Of a stretch of 64,000 nucleotides of DNA, positions 45,879 to 54,387 are shown in pieces. The position numbers and the translations under genes were made by a program. A model generated the notes under the pieces. That model saw nothing but the letters and a program-made list of their open reading frames with translations, was not told where the DNA came from and ran no database searches. The DNA lies in assembly GCA_031459935.1 (NCBI GenBank), contig JAVKHN010000001.1:62001-126000 (forward strand). Reading direction: 5' to 3'. Source of the DNA: Sysuimicrobium calidum. Lineage in GTDB: Bacteria; Sysuimicrobiota; Sysuimicrobiia; Sysuimicrobiales; Sysuimicrobiaceae. Every line of letters starts with the position of its first letter. Position 1 is the first letter of the stretch.

Positions 45879-48137
45879 GTGCGGGCAGAGGTCGGGGGGG
45901 CACCGGAGGCCGCCCGGGAGCAGGTGGAGTGGCTGCTCGCGGAGGCCGGACCGGAGTTCGGGTACCGGCGGCTTGCGGGCCCCTTCGCCCTGGTGGTTTC
46001 CGCGATCGCGGTGGCCTTCTCCCTCTTCCACGTGTATACCGCAGGATGGGGACAGCTCCTGGCCCTCAAGCAGCGTGCGGTGCATCTGGGGTTCGTGTTC
46101 CTCCTGGTGTTCCTCCTCTACCCGCTCCGGCGTCGCCAGGCCTCCCAGCGGCACTTCGGCCCCGCGGACCTCCTGTTCGCCGCGGCCGGCGCCGGTGTGA
46201 CCGGATACCTTCTCTTCCACCACGACCGGCTCATGCTCCAGGCGGGACAGCTCGGCTCCTGGGACCTCCTGGTGGGGGCCGTGGGGCTCCTGCTGGTGCT
46301 GGAGGCAGGCCGCCGGGTCCTGGGGGTCCTCCCCTTCATCGCCCTGGCCCTGCTGCTCTACCCGTTTTTGGGCGAGTACGTGCCGGGGATCTTCGGGGTG
46401 CGGCGCTTTCCCTTAGACCGGGTCATCGAGCACATGTGGTACACCACGGAAGGGGTCTTCGGCATCCCGCTGGGGGTCAGTGCCACCTTCGTGTTCCTGT
46501 TCGTGCTGCTCGGCGCATTTTTGGAGCGTACCGGGCTGGGGCAGTTGTTCGTGGAGATCGCCATGGCCCTGGCGGGCTGGATGCACGGCGGGCCCGCAAA
46601 GGTCTCCGTGTTCAGCAGCGCCCTGCTGGGCACCGTCTCCGGCTCCTCCGTGGCCAACGTTATGGCGGACGGCGTGTTCAACATCCCCCTCATGATCCGG
46701 CTCGGCTACCACCCCCGGTTCGCCGCTGCCGCGGAGGCCGCTACCTCCGTGGGCGGGCAGATCATGCCGCCCGTGATGGGCGCGGCGGCCTTCGTCATGG
46801 CGGAGTTCCTGGGCGCCCCCTACCTTACCGTGGTGCAGGCCGCCCTCGTCCCCGCCCTCCTGTACTTCGTTTCCCTGTTCTTCATGATCCACTTCGAAGC
46901 CCGGAGGCTGGATCTCCGCGGGCTTCCCCGGGAGGAGCTCCCGAACGTGTGGCAGATCCTTCGGCGTCGGTGGTACCTGGCGGTTCCCCTGGGGGTGATG
47001 CTCGGCTATCTCCTTCAGGGCTTCTCCCCCCTGCGGGCTGCCTTCTGGGGGATCGTGCTCGCGGCGCTCGCCCACCTCGTCACCTGTCTGCTGGAGGCCG
47101 GAATCCCGAAGGCGAGGGGACTCGTGGGCCTGCCCGCGGTGGCGGTCCTGGTGGCGGGAGTGGCTGTCCTGGGCTCCCTGGCGCAGCGGGGAGTCCCGTG
47201 GGCCAGTCCGTTGCTGGCGGCGCTTGTGGTCCTCGTGGCATGGCCCGTGCGCCGACGTTACCTCCGGGACCTCTGGGGCACCCTGGAGTACGGCGCCCGC
47301 AACGCTCTCACGGTGGCCGTCGCCTGCGCGGTGGTAGGCATCATCATCGGGGTCGTGACCCTCACAGGGCTCGGAAACGCCTTCGTGACCCTCACCGTCA
47401 CCCTCGGGCAGCACAACCTGTTCCTGACCCTCGTGCTCGTGATGGTGGCGTGCACCATCATCGGAAGCGGGATTCCCACCACGGCCACCTACATCATCCT
47501 GGCGGCCCTGGCGGTCCCCGCCATCGAGCAGCTCCTGCCCGTCACGGGGCCGCAGGTGGCCCCCGGGGTCCCCGTCACGCGCCTCGCGGCCCACCTGTTC
47601 ATCTTCTACTACGGGGTGATCGCGGATCTCACTCCGCCGGACGCCCTGGCGGCGTATGCCGCGGCCGGCATCGCCCGCACTCCCCCCTTCCCCGTGAGCC
47701 TGGAAGCCACCCGCCATGCCCTCGCGGCCATCCTGGTGCCCTACATGTTCGTCTACGCCCCGGAGCTCCTGCTCCTGAGCGGCGGCTGGACGGATCAGGT
47801 GGTGGCCGTGGGGACGGCCCTGGTGGGAATCGTGCTGCTCAGCGCGGGGGTGAGCGGATACTTCTTCTGGCACGCGCACCTGCTGGAGCGGATGGTTCTC
47901 GTGGCAGCCTCCGTGGCCCTGGTGTTCCACAACCCCCTGCTGGACCTCCTGGGCCTGGGGGCCGGGGCGGCAGTGGCGGTGGCACAGATCCTGCGCCGCC
48001 AGCGGGCTTCCACGCCGGGACCACGGCAGGTGGCACGGCACCCGGAGCCTCCTGCCGCTCCGGCCTCATCGGGGGCAGGCGGGAGGTCCCGCCGGTGGCG
48101 GTGGTCCGAGGAGGGAGGATGGAGCCCGGAGGAGTGA
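45879..48137 (+). CDS. TRAP transporter fused permease (4TM+12TM)
   Basis: 752 aa polytopic membrane protein in which the small and large TRAP permease subunits are fused, the form typical of TAXI-type TRAP systems. Seen: N-terminal YRRLAGPFALVVSAIAV, the large-subunit signatures SALLGTVSGSSVANVMADG and SVGGQIMPPVMGAAAFVMAE, and later GSGIPTTATYIILAALAVPA and DLTPPDALAAYAAAGIA. It uses an ion gradient to import carboxylates or amino acids caught by a periplasmic binding protein. No binding-protein gene is adjacent. GTG 45879 has GGGGAGAGG; ATG 45858 is the alternative. Confidence 0.9.
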   Translation: MRAEVGGAPEAAREQVEWLLAEAGPEFGYRRLAGPFALVVSAIAVAFSLFHVYTAGWGQLLALKQRAVHLGFVFLLVFLLYPLRRRQASQRHFGPADLLFAAAGAGVTGYLLFHHDRLMLQAGQLGSWDLLVGAVGLLLVLEAGRRVLGVLPFIALALLLYPFLGEYVPGIFGVRRFPLDRVIEHMWYTTEGVFGIPLGVSATFVFLFVLLGAFLERTGLGQLFVEIAMALAGWMHGGPAKVSVFSSALLGTVSGSSVANVMADGVFNIPLMIRLGYHPRFAAAAEAATSVGGQIMPPVMGAAAFVMAEFLGAPYLTVVQAALVPALLYFVSLFFMIHFEARRLDLRGLPREELPNVWQILRRRWYLAVPLGVMLGYLLQGFSPLRAAFWGIVLAALAHLVTCLLEAGIPKARGLVGLPAVAVLVAGVAVLGSLAQRGVPWASPLLAALVVLVAWPVRRRYLRDLWGTLEYGARNALTVAVACAVVGIIIGVVTLTGLGNAFVTLTVTLGQHNLFLTLVLVMVACTIIGSGIPTTATYIILAALAVPAIEQLLPVTGPQVAPGVPVTRLAAHLFIFYYGVIADLTPPDALAAYAAAGIARTPPFPVSLEATRHALAAILVPYMFVYAPELLLLSGGWTDQVVAVGTALVGIVLLSAGVSGYFFWHAHLLERMVLVAASVALVFHNPLLDLLGLGAGAAVAVAQILRRQRASTPGPRQVARHPEPPAAPASSGAGGRSRRWRWSEEGGWSPEE

Positions 48138-49030
48138 TGCGGAGCGTGGGGATCCTGGGCGTTCCAATGGACCTCGGCAGCAACCGCCGGGGGACGGACA
48201 TGGGTCCGAGCGCGATCCGGTACGCCCGGCTGGTGGAATCCCTGAGCAGTCTCGGATGCGCCGTCCGGGACTTCGGCAACGTGAGCTTTCCCGTGCCGGA
48301 GCAGCTCCAGGAGGGATCCTCCCGGGTGCGGTACCGGGACGCCATCGCCCGCGTGGCGGAGGAGGTGTGCGAGCAGGTGGAGAGGATCCTCGCGGAGGGC
48401 GCCTTCCCCGTGGTCCTGGGTGGGGACCACAGCTGCAGCCTCGGGACCGTGGCCGCGGTGAAGCGGCGCTTCCCGGAGGTGGGGATCCTGTGGGTGGACG
48501 CCCATGCGGACTGCAACACGCCGGAGACGACGCCCACAGGCAACGTGCACGGCATGGTGCTCGCGTGCCTGCTGGGGGAAGGGGATCCGCGCTTGGTGGG
48601 AGTGGGCGACCCTCGGCCCAAGGTGAGCCCGGATCGGGTCGCCCTGGTGGGCCTCCGGGAGGTGGATCCGGGGGAGCGGGCGCTCCTCCGCCGGTTGGGG
48701 ATCACAGCCTTCACCATGAAAGAGGTGGATGAGCGCGGGATCGCCGCGGTGGTGCGGGAGGCCGTCGGGATCGCGGGTCAGGGGGGACGGATCCACCTGA
48801 GCCTGGACCTGGACGCAGTGGATCCCCAGTACGCGCCCGGGGTGGGCACGCCGGTGCCCGGTGGACTCTCGTACCGGGAGGCGCACCTGGCCATGGAGCT
48901 GGTGAGCGAGTCCCAGAGGCTTGCATCCATCGAGGTGGTGGAGCTGAACCCCATCCTGGACGACCACAACCGCACCGGCCGCTTGGCGGTGGAGCTGATC
49001 GCTTCCGCCCTCGGCAAGCGCATCCTCTAG
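48137..49030 (+). CDS. rocF: Arginase
   Basis: Hydrolyses arginine to ornithine and urea. 297 aa with all manganese ligands: GGDHSCS, DAHADCNTPE, and DLDAVDPQYAPG; the arginase-specific GNVHGM and late VEVVELNPILDDHN are present. It aligns along its length with Bacillus RocF from VGILGVPMDLG onward. ATG 48137 overlaps the permease stop and has GGAGGAG; ATG 48119 is in frame and also has a site. Coupled to the TRAP permease, suggesting uptake and breakdown of an amino acid. The 3' end overlaps the convergent LysR gene by 4 bases. Confidence 0.92.
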   Translation: MRSVGILGVPMDLGSNRRGTDMGPSAIRYARLVESLSSLGCAVRDFGNVSFPVPEQLQEGSSRVRYRDAIARVAEEVCEQVERILAEGAFPVVLGGDHSCSLGTVAAVKRRFPEVGILWVDAHADCNTPETTPTGNVHGMVLACLLGEGDPRLVGVGDPRPKVSPDRVALVGLREVDPGERALLRRLGITAFTMKEVDERGIAAVVREAVGIAGQGGRIHLSLDLDAVDPQYAPGVGTPVPGGLSYREAHLAMELVSESQRLASIEVVELNPILDDHNRTGRLAVELIASALGKRIL

Positions 49031-49929
49031 CGGGACCTGCGGAAGTGGGACCGGACCAGCTCCACGAAGGCGCGGGTGCTGCTGGAGAGGTCTCCCGTAC
49101 GGCGCAGGGCGAGGAAGATCTCCCGCCGGGTCTCCGGGAGCCCCCTCACCCGGCGCACGGAGGCCATCCCCGAGCGCACGAAGGGCACCACGGACCGGAG
49201 GGGAGCAAATCCGATGCCCATGCTCCGGGCGATGAGGAGCACGCCGAGGGGAATCCCGTCCACCTCGATCTGCGCGCGCATCCCCAGTTCCTCCCGCATC
49301 CAGTGTTCGAACTCCTCGAACCCCTCCCCCCACTGCATGCTGATGAGGGGCCAGTCTGCCAGCTGGCGCATCAGGATGCGACTGCGGCGGGTGAGCTCGT
49401 GCTGCGGGGGAAGCACCAGCACGATCTCGTCCGTGAGGAGAGGTTCCACCACGATGAGGGGTTCGCGCAACGGCCGCACCAGAAACCCCACGTCCACCCT
49501 CCGGTCGTGCAGCATCGCCATCACTTCGTTGGAGTGGCCGTAGCGCACCACCACCCGGGCCTGGGGCCGCTCCCTCCGGAAGGCCTCCAGTAGGTCCGGA
49601 AGGATGGCGATGGCCGCGGACACGGTGGCGCCGATGGTCACCGTTCCCTGGCCCGTGGCCTCTCGGGCGGCCTCCATCCCCTGCTGCAGCAGTTCCACCA
49701 CGCGCTGGGCATAGGGGAGGAGAGCCTCTCCGGCCTCCGTGAGGCGCACGGTGCGCCCCTTCCGCTCGAACAGGGGCCGGCCCAGCTCCTGCTCCAGGGC
49801 CTGGATGCGGGCCGTGACGGAGGGTTGGGTGAGGAAGAGGGCGCTGGCGGCCTTGGTGAAGCTGCGTTCCCTGGCCACGGCCAGAAAGGCCTCCAGGTTC
49901 TTCTCGATGCCCTCCGGGATCCGGTTCAC
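49027..49929 (-). CDS. LysR-family transcriptional regulator
   Basis: 300 aa. N-terminal helix-turn-helix (about 9-68): LEAFLAVARERSFTKAASAL, then LTQPSVTARIQALEQELG and LFERKGRTVRLTEAGE. The C-terminal co-inducer domain starts at TVTIGATVSAAIAILP. GTG 49929 follows AGGAGG. A T-N11-A dyad 19 bases upstream is a likely autoregulatory operator. It is convergent with arginase, so the arginase operon is a possible but unproven target. Confidence 0.9.
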   Translation of the reverse strand: MNRIPEGIEKNLEAFLAVARERSFTKAASALFLTQPSVTARIQALEQELGRPLFERKGRTVRLTEAGEALLPYAQRVVELLQQGMEAAREATGQGTVTIGATVSAAIAILPDLLEAFRRERPQARVVVRYGHSNEVMAMLHDRRVDVGFLVRPLREPLIVVEPLLTDEIVLVLPPQHELTRRSRILMRQLADWPLISMQWGEGFEEFEHWMREELGMRAQIEVDGIPLGVLLIARSMGIGFAPLRSVVPFVRSGMASVRRVRGLPETRREIFLALRRTGDLSSSTRAFVELVRSHFRRSR

Positions 49930-49947
49930 CCCCGCCCTCCTGCCTCT

Positions 49948-49968
49948 ACCATAAGCGGTTTCTATGGT
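49948..49968. promoter_or_regulatory. LysR-type operator
   Basis: ACCATA-N9-TATGGT perfect dyad containing the T-N11-A LysR box (T49952, A49964). It lies between the LysR gene and the divergent nucleotidyltransferase-domain gene and could control both. Confidence 0.6.
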
Positions 49969-50035
49969 TCTCGAAACACCCAGTCGATCCCTCTCCGCTG
50001 GTCCGGAGGGTCCGCCTGCGGTAGCATGGGGACGA

Positions 50036-50935
50036 ATGGAGCCCCTGGAGATCCTGCGGGAGTTCTTCCGGCGCAGCCCGGAGCTGGCCGCGGCGTACCT
50101 GTACGGTCGCTACGCGGAACCTCCGACGTATCCCGACAGCGACATCGAGGTGGCCTTGCTGTTCCGGCCGGAGCTCTCCGAGGAAGAGGTGCGGGGCTAC
50201 CTGGATCATCTGGCGGAGGAGAACCCCCTAGGTCCCACGGACGGGGTGCTCATGCCCACGGTCCTCAACGGACACATCCTCCCCGTGCAGTACGAACAGA
50301 TCCGGTTCGGGCAGGTGCTCGTGGAGAACGCTCCGGAGATCCGCCGGCGGTTCGAGGCGGAGGTGGAAGCGCGGATGCGGGCGGAGCGGGCCCGCCACCT
50401 GGAGGAGGCCCGGGAGATCCTGCAGCAGGCCCGCGCCATGGGGGAGGGAATTCCCACCTTCTCCGTGCCGCCGGGCCGAACCCTGCGGTTGGTGGATCCC
50501 ATCCGGGTCGGATGGCGGCTGGGGCGGATCCTCACCTCCTGTGCGGTGATCGAGGTGAGCACCCGGGACGTGGAGCAGACGGCGAAGGACCCGGAGCAGG
50601 TCGCGCAGGTGGTGGGGTGGTTCAGCAACGCGGCCGGAGCCGCCACGGGCATCGCGAAGGCCATGCTCACCACCTACGAGGAGCCCCGGCCCCCCCGTCG
50701 GTGGCAGGTCTTCCTCCCCCTCGCGGACCTGGGGATCCTTCCCATGGAGCAAGCCCTGTGGATGGCGGCCCTGGTGGAGTCCCGGTGGCGGCTGGTCACC
50801 GCGGGATCCGTGGATCGGCCGGAGCGCACCCTGGGAACCCTGCGGGCCTACCTCCCTGCCCTCCTCCATTTCGCCCGGGTGAGCGCCTGGGCCACGGACC
50901 TGGCGGAAGGAGGGGAGGGGGGGCGCATACACTGA
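50036..50935 (+). CDS. Nucleotidyltransferase-domain protein with a long C-terminal helical region
   Basis: 299 aa. Residues 1-100 match the minimal nucleotidyltransferase fold: YLYGRYAEPPTYPDSDIEVA (21-40), where the usual GS is GR and the usual DxD is Asp36-x-Glu38. Residues 110-299 are mostly helical with Arg-rich segments and may be a HEPN-like or substrate-binding domain; no convincing HEPN RxxxxH motif is seen. It could be a diverged MNT-HEPN fusion or an enzyme with altered metal site. ATG 50036 has GGGGA upstream. Divergent from LysR and followed by the NtrC-type gene. Confidence 0.6.
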   Translation: MEPLEILREFFRRSPELAAAYLYGRYAEPPTYPDSDIEVALLFRPELSEEEVRGYLDHLAEENPLGPTDGVLMPTVLNGHILPVQYEQIRFGQVLVENAPEIRRRFEAEVEARMRAERARHLEEAREILQQARAMGEGIPTFSVPPGRTLRLVDPIRVGWRLGRILTSCAVIEVSTRDVEQTAKDPEQVAQVVGWFSNAAGAATGIAKAMLTTYEEPRPPRRWQVFLPLADLGILPMEQALWMAALVESRWRLVTAGSVDRPERTLGTLRAYLPALLHFARVSAWATDLAEGGEGGRIH

Positions 50936-50986
50936 CGAGGAGGCTTTGACCTCGGTGCCGAACCATACAAGAGGGGAGGAGTAAGC

Positions 50987-52336
50987 GTGGGGCGACGCAT
51001 CCTCGTCGTGGACGACGAGGAACCCATCCGGGGTCTGGTGCGGCAGATCCTGGAGCGGGAGGGGTTTGAGGTGGAGACGGCCTCCGACGGCCTCCTGGGG
51101 CTGGAGAAAGCCACCAGCGGCGAATTCGACCTCATCCTCCTGGACGTCCGTATCCCCAAGAAGGACGGCATGACCGTCCTCCGGGAGATCCGGGAGGTGG
51201 ACCCGGACGCGGTGGTGATGATCATCACCGCGTACGCTTCCATCGAACAGGCCTTGGAGGCCCTGCGGGCGGGTGCCTACGACTACATCCCCAAGCCCTT
51301 CAAGAAGGATGAGCTGCTGGTCCGGGTGCGCCGGGCCCTGGACTACGAGCGGTTACGGGCAGAGAACCGCCGTCTGCACGAGGAGCTGCGGCGGACCTTC
51401 AAGTTCGAGGGGATCGTGGGAACTTCCCCGAAGATGCAGGAGACATTGCGGATCGCCGCGGCGGTGGCGTCCACGGACGCCACCGTCCTCATCTACGGGG
51501 AGACGGGGACCGGAAAGGAGGTCCTGGCCCGGTCCATCCACTACCAGAGCCCCCGGGCCCAGGGGCCGTTTGTGGCCATCAACTGCGGCGCCATCCCGGA
51601 GACCCTGCTGGAGACGGAACTCTTCGGCCACGAGAAAGGCGCCTACACCGGAGCCATACAGAGCCGCATCGGGAAGTTCGAGGCCGCGGACGGCGGCACC
51701 GTCTTCCTCGACGAGGTGGGGGACATGAGCCCCGCCATGCAGGTGAAGCTCCTGCGGGTGCTGCAGGAGCGGACCATCGAGCGGGTGGGCGGGAACCGAC
51801 CCATTAAGGTGGACGTCCGGGTAATCGCGGCCACCAACCGGGACCTGCGGCAGGCCATCCGGGAGGGGAGCTTCCGGGAGGATCTCTTCTACCGGCTCAG
51901 CGTGATCCCCATTCATCTGCCCCCCCTGCGGGAGCGGGTGGAGGACATCCCCATCCTAGCTCAGCACTTCCTGGAGCGCTACCGGGACCGCTACCGGAAG
52001 AACATCCGGGGCTTCAGCCCGCAGGCCCAACGCAAGCTGCGGCGCTACCCCTGGCCTGGCAACGTGCGGGAGCTGGAGTTCTGCATCGAGCGGGCGGTGA
52101 TCCTCTGCACGGGGGAGGAGATCACGGCGCAGGACCTATGGCTGGGGGAGGAGGAACTGGATCGCTTTCCGACCCTGGCGGAGGTGGAGCGACGACACAT
52201 CCTCCGGGCTCTGGAGGAGGCGAGGGGAGATCTGGCCAAGGCCGCGACTCTGCTGGGAATCGGCGTTCCCGTCCTGCGCCGGAAGATCGGGGAGCACCGC
52301 CTCGAGGAACATCTCGTGGGGAATCCGGAGTCATGA
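50987..52336 (+). CDS. NtrC-family sigma-54 activator
   Basis: 449 aa. Receiver domain with Asp53 (LILLDVRIPKKDG) and KPFKK. AAA+ domain with Walker A GETGTGKE, the sigma-54-contact loop GAYTGA (a natural variant of GAFTGA) and Walker B GGTVFLDEVGD, R-finger region and YPWPGNVRELE. The short C-terminal helix-turn-helix is VERRHILRALEEARGDLAKAATLLGI. GTG 50987 follows GGGGAGGAG. The stop overlaps the rpoN ATG, so activator and sigma factor are cotranslated. No partner kinase is nearby. Confidence 0.92.
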   Translation: MGRRILVVDDEEPIRGLVRQILEREGFEVETASDGLLGLEKATSGEFDLILLDVRIPKKDGMTVLREIREVDPDAVVMIITAYASIEQALEALRAGAYDYIPKPFKKDELLVRVRRALDYERLRAENRRLHEELRRTFKFEGIVGTSPKMQETLRIAAAVASTDATVLIYGETGTGKEVLARSIHYQSPRAQGPFVAINCGAIPETLLETELFGHEKGAYTGAIQSRIGKFEAADGGTVFLDEVGDMSPAMQVKLLRVLQERTIERVGGNRPIKVDVRVIAATNRDLRQAIREGSFREDLFYRLSVIPIHLPPLRERVEDIPILAQHFLERYRDRYRKNIRGFSPQAQRKLRRYPWPGNVRELEFCIERAVILCTGEEITAQDLWLGEEELDRFPTLAEVERRHILRALEEARGDLAKAATLLGIGVPVLRRKIGEHRLEEHLVGNPES

Positions 52337-53775
52337 AGATCGAGCAGACACCGGCTCTCCACCTGCTCCCTCGGCTCCGGATGGTCCCCAAGCTCATGGC
52401 GGTGAACGCCATCCTGGTGTTGCCCCTGCAGGCCCTCGAGGCCCGGATCGAGGTGGAGCTGGACAACAACCCCGCCCTGGAGCGGGAGAGCACCCTCTGC
52501 CCCCGGTGTGGGATGGAGCTGGCTGGCGTGCTGTGCAGCAGCTGCGGGCACCTCCTCGGCGAGCCGCTCTCGGAGGACCCCACTCCTCCTTCCCCGAGGA
52601 CGGAGGGCGACGAGGACTTCGATCCGCTGGCGCTTCTTCCTGCAGAGCTCTCCCTCCATGAACACCTCCTCCTCCAGCTCCATGCCCAACGGCTTCAGGG
52701 CAGGCGTCGGGAGATCGGGGAGTTCCTGGTGGGCTCCATAGACGAGCGGGGGTATCTCCAGGCGGATCTGGGGGAGGTGGCGAAGCAGTTCCGCGTCTCC
52801 CGGCGGGTGGTGGAGGAGGTGCTGGGGGTGATCCAGGGGTTCGATCCCCCTGGTGTGGGGGGGCGATCGGTGGAGGAGTGCCTCCTCCTGCAGCTGCGGG
52901 TCCTGGAACCCACGCCGGAGAACCTCCTGGCCCGGCGGGTGATCGAGGCGGGGAGCCTGGTGGAGCTGGGCCGGGGGCAGTACGGCAAGGTCGCCCGACG
53001 GTTGGGGTGTACTCCTCAGGAGGTACGGCAGGCCCATGCCTACCTCTGTACCTCCTGTTACCCGTATCCCGCAGATCGGTATGAGGCGGAGCGGGAGGGC
53101 GGCGGCCGCCGGCGTCCGGAGGAGGTCCCCCGGCCGGACGTGATCATCGTGCGCACGCCCCGAGGCTACGCGGTGGAGGTGGCGGGTTCGCCCACCATGG
53201 GGCTCCGACTGAATCCCCTCTACCGGGACCTGTACCAGCAGGTGCGGGAGCAGCCCCAGGCGTTCGCGCCGCACGCCCAGGAGCACATCCGGGACCACGT
53301 GAACCGTGCCAGGCTCTTCATCGAGACCGTCAAGCGCCGGAACTGGACGTTGCGGAAGATCTTCGAGGTGATCGTGGCGGTGCAACGGGAGTTCCTGGAC
53401 CGGGGTCCTCGCTTCCTCAATCCCCTCACCCTGGCAGAGGTGGCCGCCCGGCTCGGCATCAGCGAGAGCACGGTGAGCCGGGCCCTGGATGGGAAGTACG
53501 TGCAGCTCCCCGACGGCCGCATCGTCTCAAGCCACGTCTTCTTCGAGCCCAACCGGCCCATCAAGGAGCGCGTCCGGCAGCTGGTGGCTCAGGAAGACCC
53601 CCGGCAGCCGCTCACGGATCAAACGATCGCGGCACTCCTCCGGCGGGAGGGGATCCACGTGGCCCGCCGGACGGTGGCGAAGTACCGGGAGGAACTGGGG
53701 ATCCCGAGTTCCGCCGTCCGTCGCCGGCGGGGCACCCGGGGCGCTCCTGCATCCAGGGCAGCAGGAGGATGGTGA
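52333..53775 (+). CDS. rpoN: RNA polymerase sigma-54 factor with an inserted zinc ribbon
   Basis: 480 aa. Region I (1-50) has the helical Leu/Gln pattern and NNPALE typical of sigma-54. Directly after it, Cys56, Cys59, Cys68 and Cys71 form CPRCGMELAGVLCSSCG, a zinc ribbon not present in the model proteins. Core-binding and DNA-binding domains follow, with FDPPGVGGRS, NPLTLAEVAARLGISESTVSRA and the RpoN box ARRTVAKYREELGI. ATG 52333 overlaps the activator stop. Confidence 0.93.
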   Translation: MKIEQTPALHLLPRLRMVPKLMAVNAILVLPLQALEARIEVELDNNPALERESTLCPRCGMELAGVLCSSCGHLLGEPLSEDPTPPSPRTEGDEDFDPLALLPAELSLHEHLLLQLHAQRLQGRRREIGEFLVGSIDERGYLQADLGEVAKQFRVSRRVVEEVLGVIQGFDPPGVGGRSVEECLLLQLRVLEPTPENLLARRVIEAGSLVELGRGQYGKVARRLGCTPQEVRQAHAYLCTSCYPYPADRYEAEREGGGRRRPEEVPRPDVIIVRTPRGYAVEVAGSPTMGLRLNPLYRDLYQQVREQPQAFAPHAQEHIRDHVNRARLFIETVKRRNWTLRKIFEVIVAVQREFLDRGPRFLNPLTLAEVAARLGISESTVSRALDGKYVQLPDGRIVSSHVFFEPNRPIKERVRQLVAQEDPRQPLTDQTIAALLRREGIHVARRTVAKYREELGIPSSAVRRRRGTRGAPASRAAGGW

Positions 53776-54044
53776 TGCGGATCGATGTCCAGCCCACCCC
53801 CAACGTGCACGCCCTGAAGTTCACCCTGGATCGGTGGGTGACGGAGGGACGGAGCCGGACGTACACCTCCGTGGAGCAGGCACAGGACGACCCCCTCGCC
53901 GCCCGACTCCTTGCCATCCCCGGAGTGCGCATGGTGTTCCTGCTCCGGGACTTCGTTACCGTGACCCGGGATCCGGAGGCGGACTGGGGCGTCATCGTCC
54001 CGGAAGTGGAGCGGTGCCTGCGGGAGCACTTCGGGGACGGATGA
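53775..54044 (+). CDS. Nfu/NifU N-terminal-domain protein
   Basis: 89 aa, equal to the Nfu_N domain found ahead of the Fe-S scaffold domain in Nfu proteins: TPNVHALKFTLDR, PLAARLLAIPGVRMVFLLRD and FVTVTRDPEADW. The CxxC scaffold domain is absent, so it is a stand-alone domain, perhaps an Fe-S chaperone partner. ATG 53775 with AGGAGG six bases upstream is preferred over ATG 53769. It overlaps the rpoN stop, placing it in the same operon. Confidence 0.82.
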   Translation: MRIDVQPTPNVHALKFTLDRWVTEGRSRTYTSVEQAQDDPLAARLLAIPGVRMVFLLRDFVTVTRDPEADWGVIVPEVERCLREHFGDG

Positions 54045-54096
54045 GGGCCGCGCCCCTTCGTGGTACGATACGCACGGCCCCTCCAGGAGGTAGACC

Positions 54097-54387
54097 GTGC
54101 GGATCGATCGGGAACTCGTTGCCCACATAGCCCGGCTGAGCCGGCTGGAGCTCACGGAGGAGGAGCTGGACCGCTATCGGCTTCAGCTCAACACCATCCT
54201 GGAGTACTTCGGCCGGCTTTTGGAGCTCCCTACGGAAGGGGTGGAGACCACCTCTCATCCCATTCCCGTGACCAATGTCTTCCGGGAGGACGGGGTAACC
54301 CCCTCCCTGCCCGCGGAGGAGGTCCTGGCCATGGCCCCGCAGACCCGGGACGGGTACTTCGTGGTCCCGCGGGTGCTGGAGCCATGA
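54097..54387 (+). CDS. gatC: Glu/Asp-tRNA amidotransferase subunit C
   Basis: 96 aa small subunit that stabilises GatA and links it to GatB. Typical sequence: HIARLSRLELTEEELDRY, ILEYFGRLLELPTEGVE and LREDGVTPS-like (FREDGVTPSLPAEEVLA), ending DGYFVVPRVLE. GTG 54097 follows AGGAGG. TACGAT at 54062-54067 may be a -10 for gatCAB. The stop overlaps gatA. Confidence 0.95.
   Translation: MRIDRELVAHIARLSRLELTEEELDRYRLQLNTILEYFGRLLELPTEGVETTSHPIPVTNVFREDGVTPSLPAEEVLAMAPQTRDGYFVVPRVLEP

Noticed and set aside
45842..48136. Upstream extension of the arginase frame through the TRAP permease gene
   Set aside because: The extension is Arg/Gly/Pro-rich shadow of the permease; arginase homology begins at 48137 with its own ribosome site.
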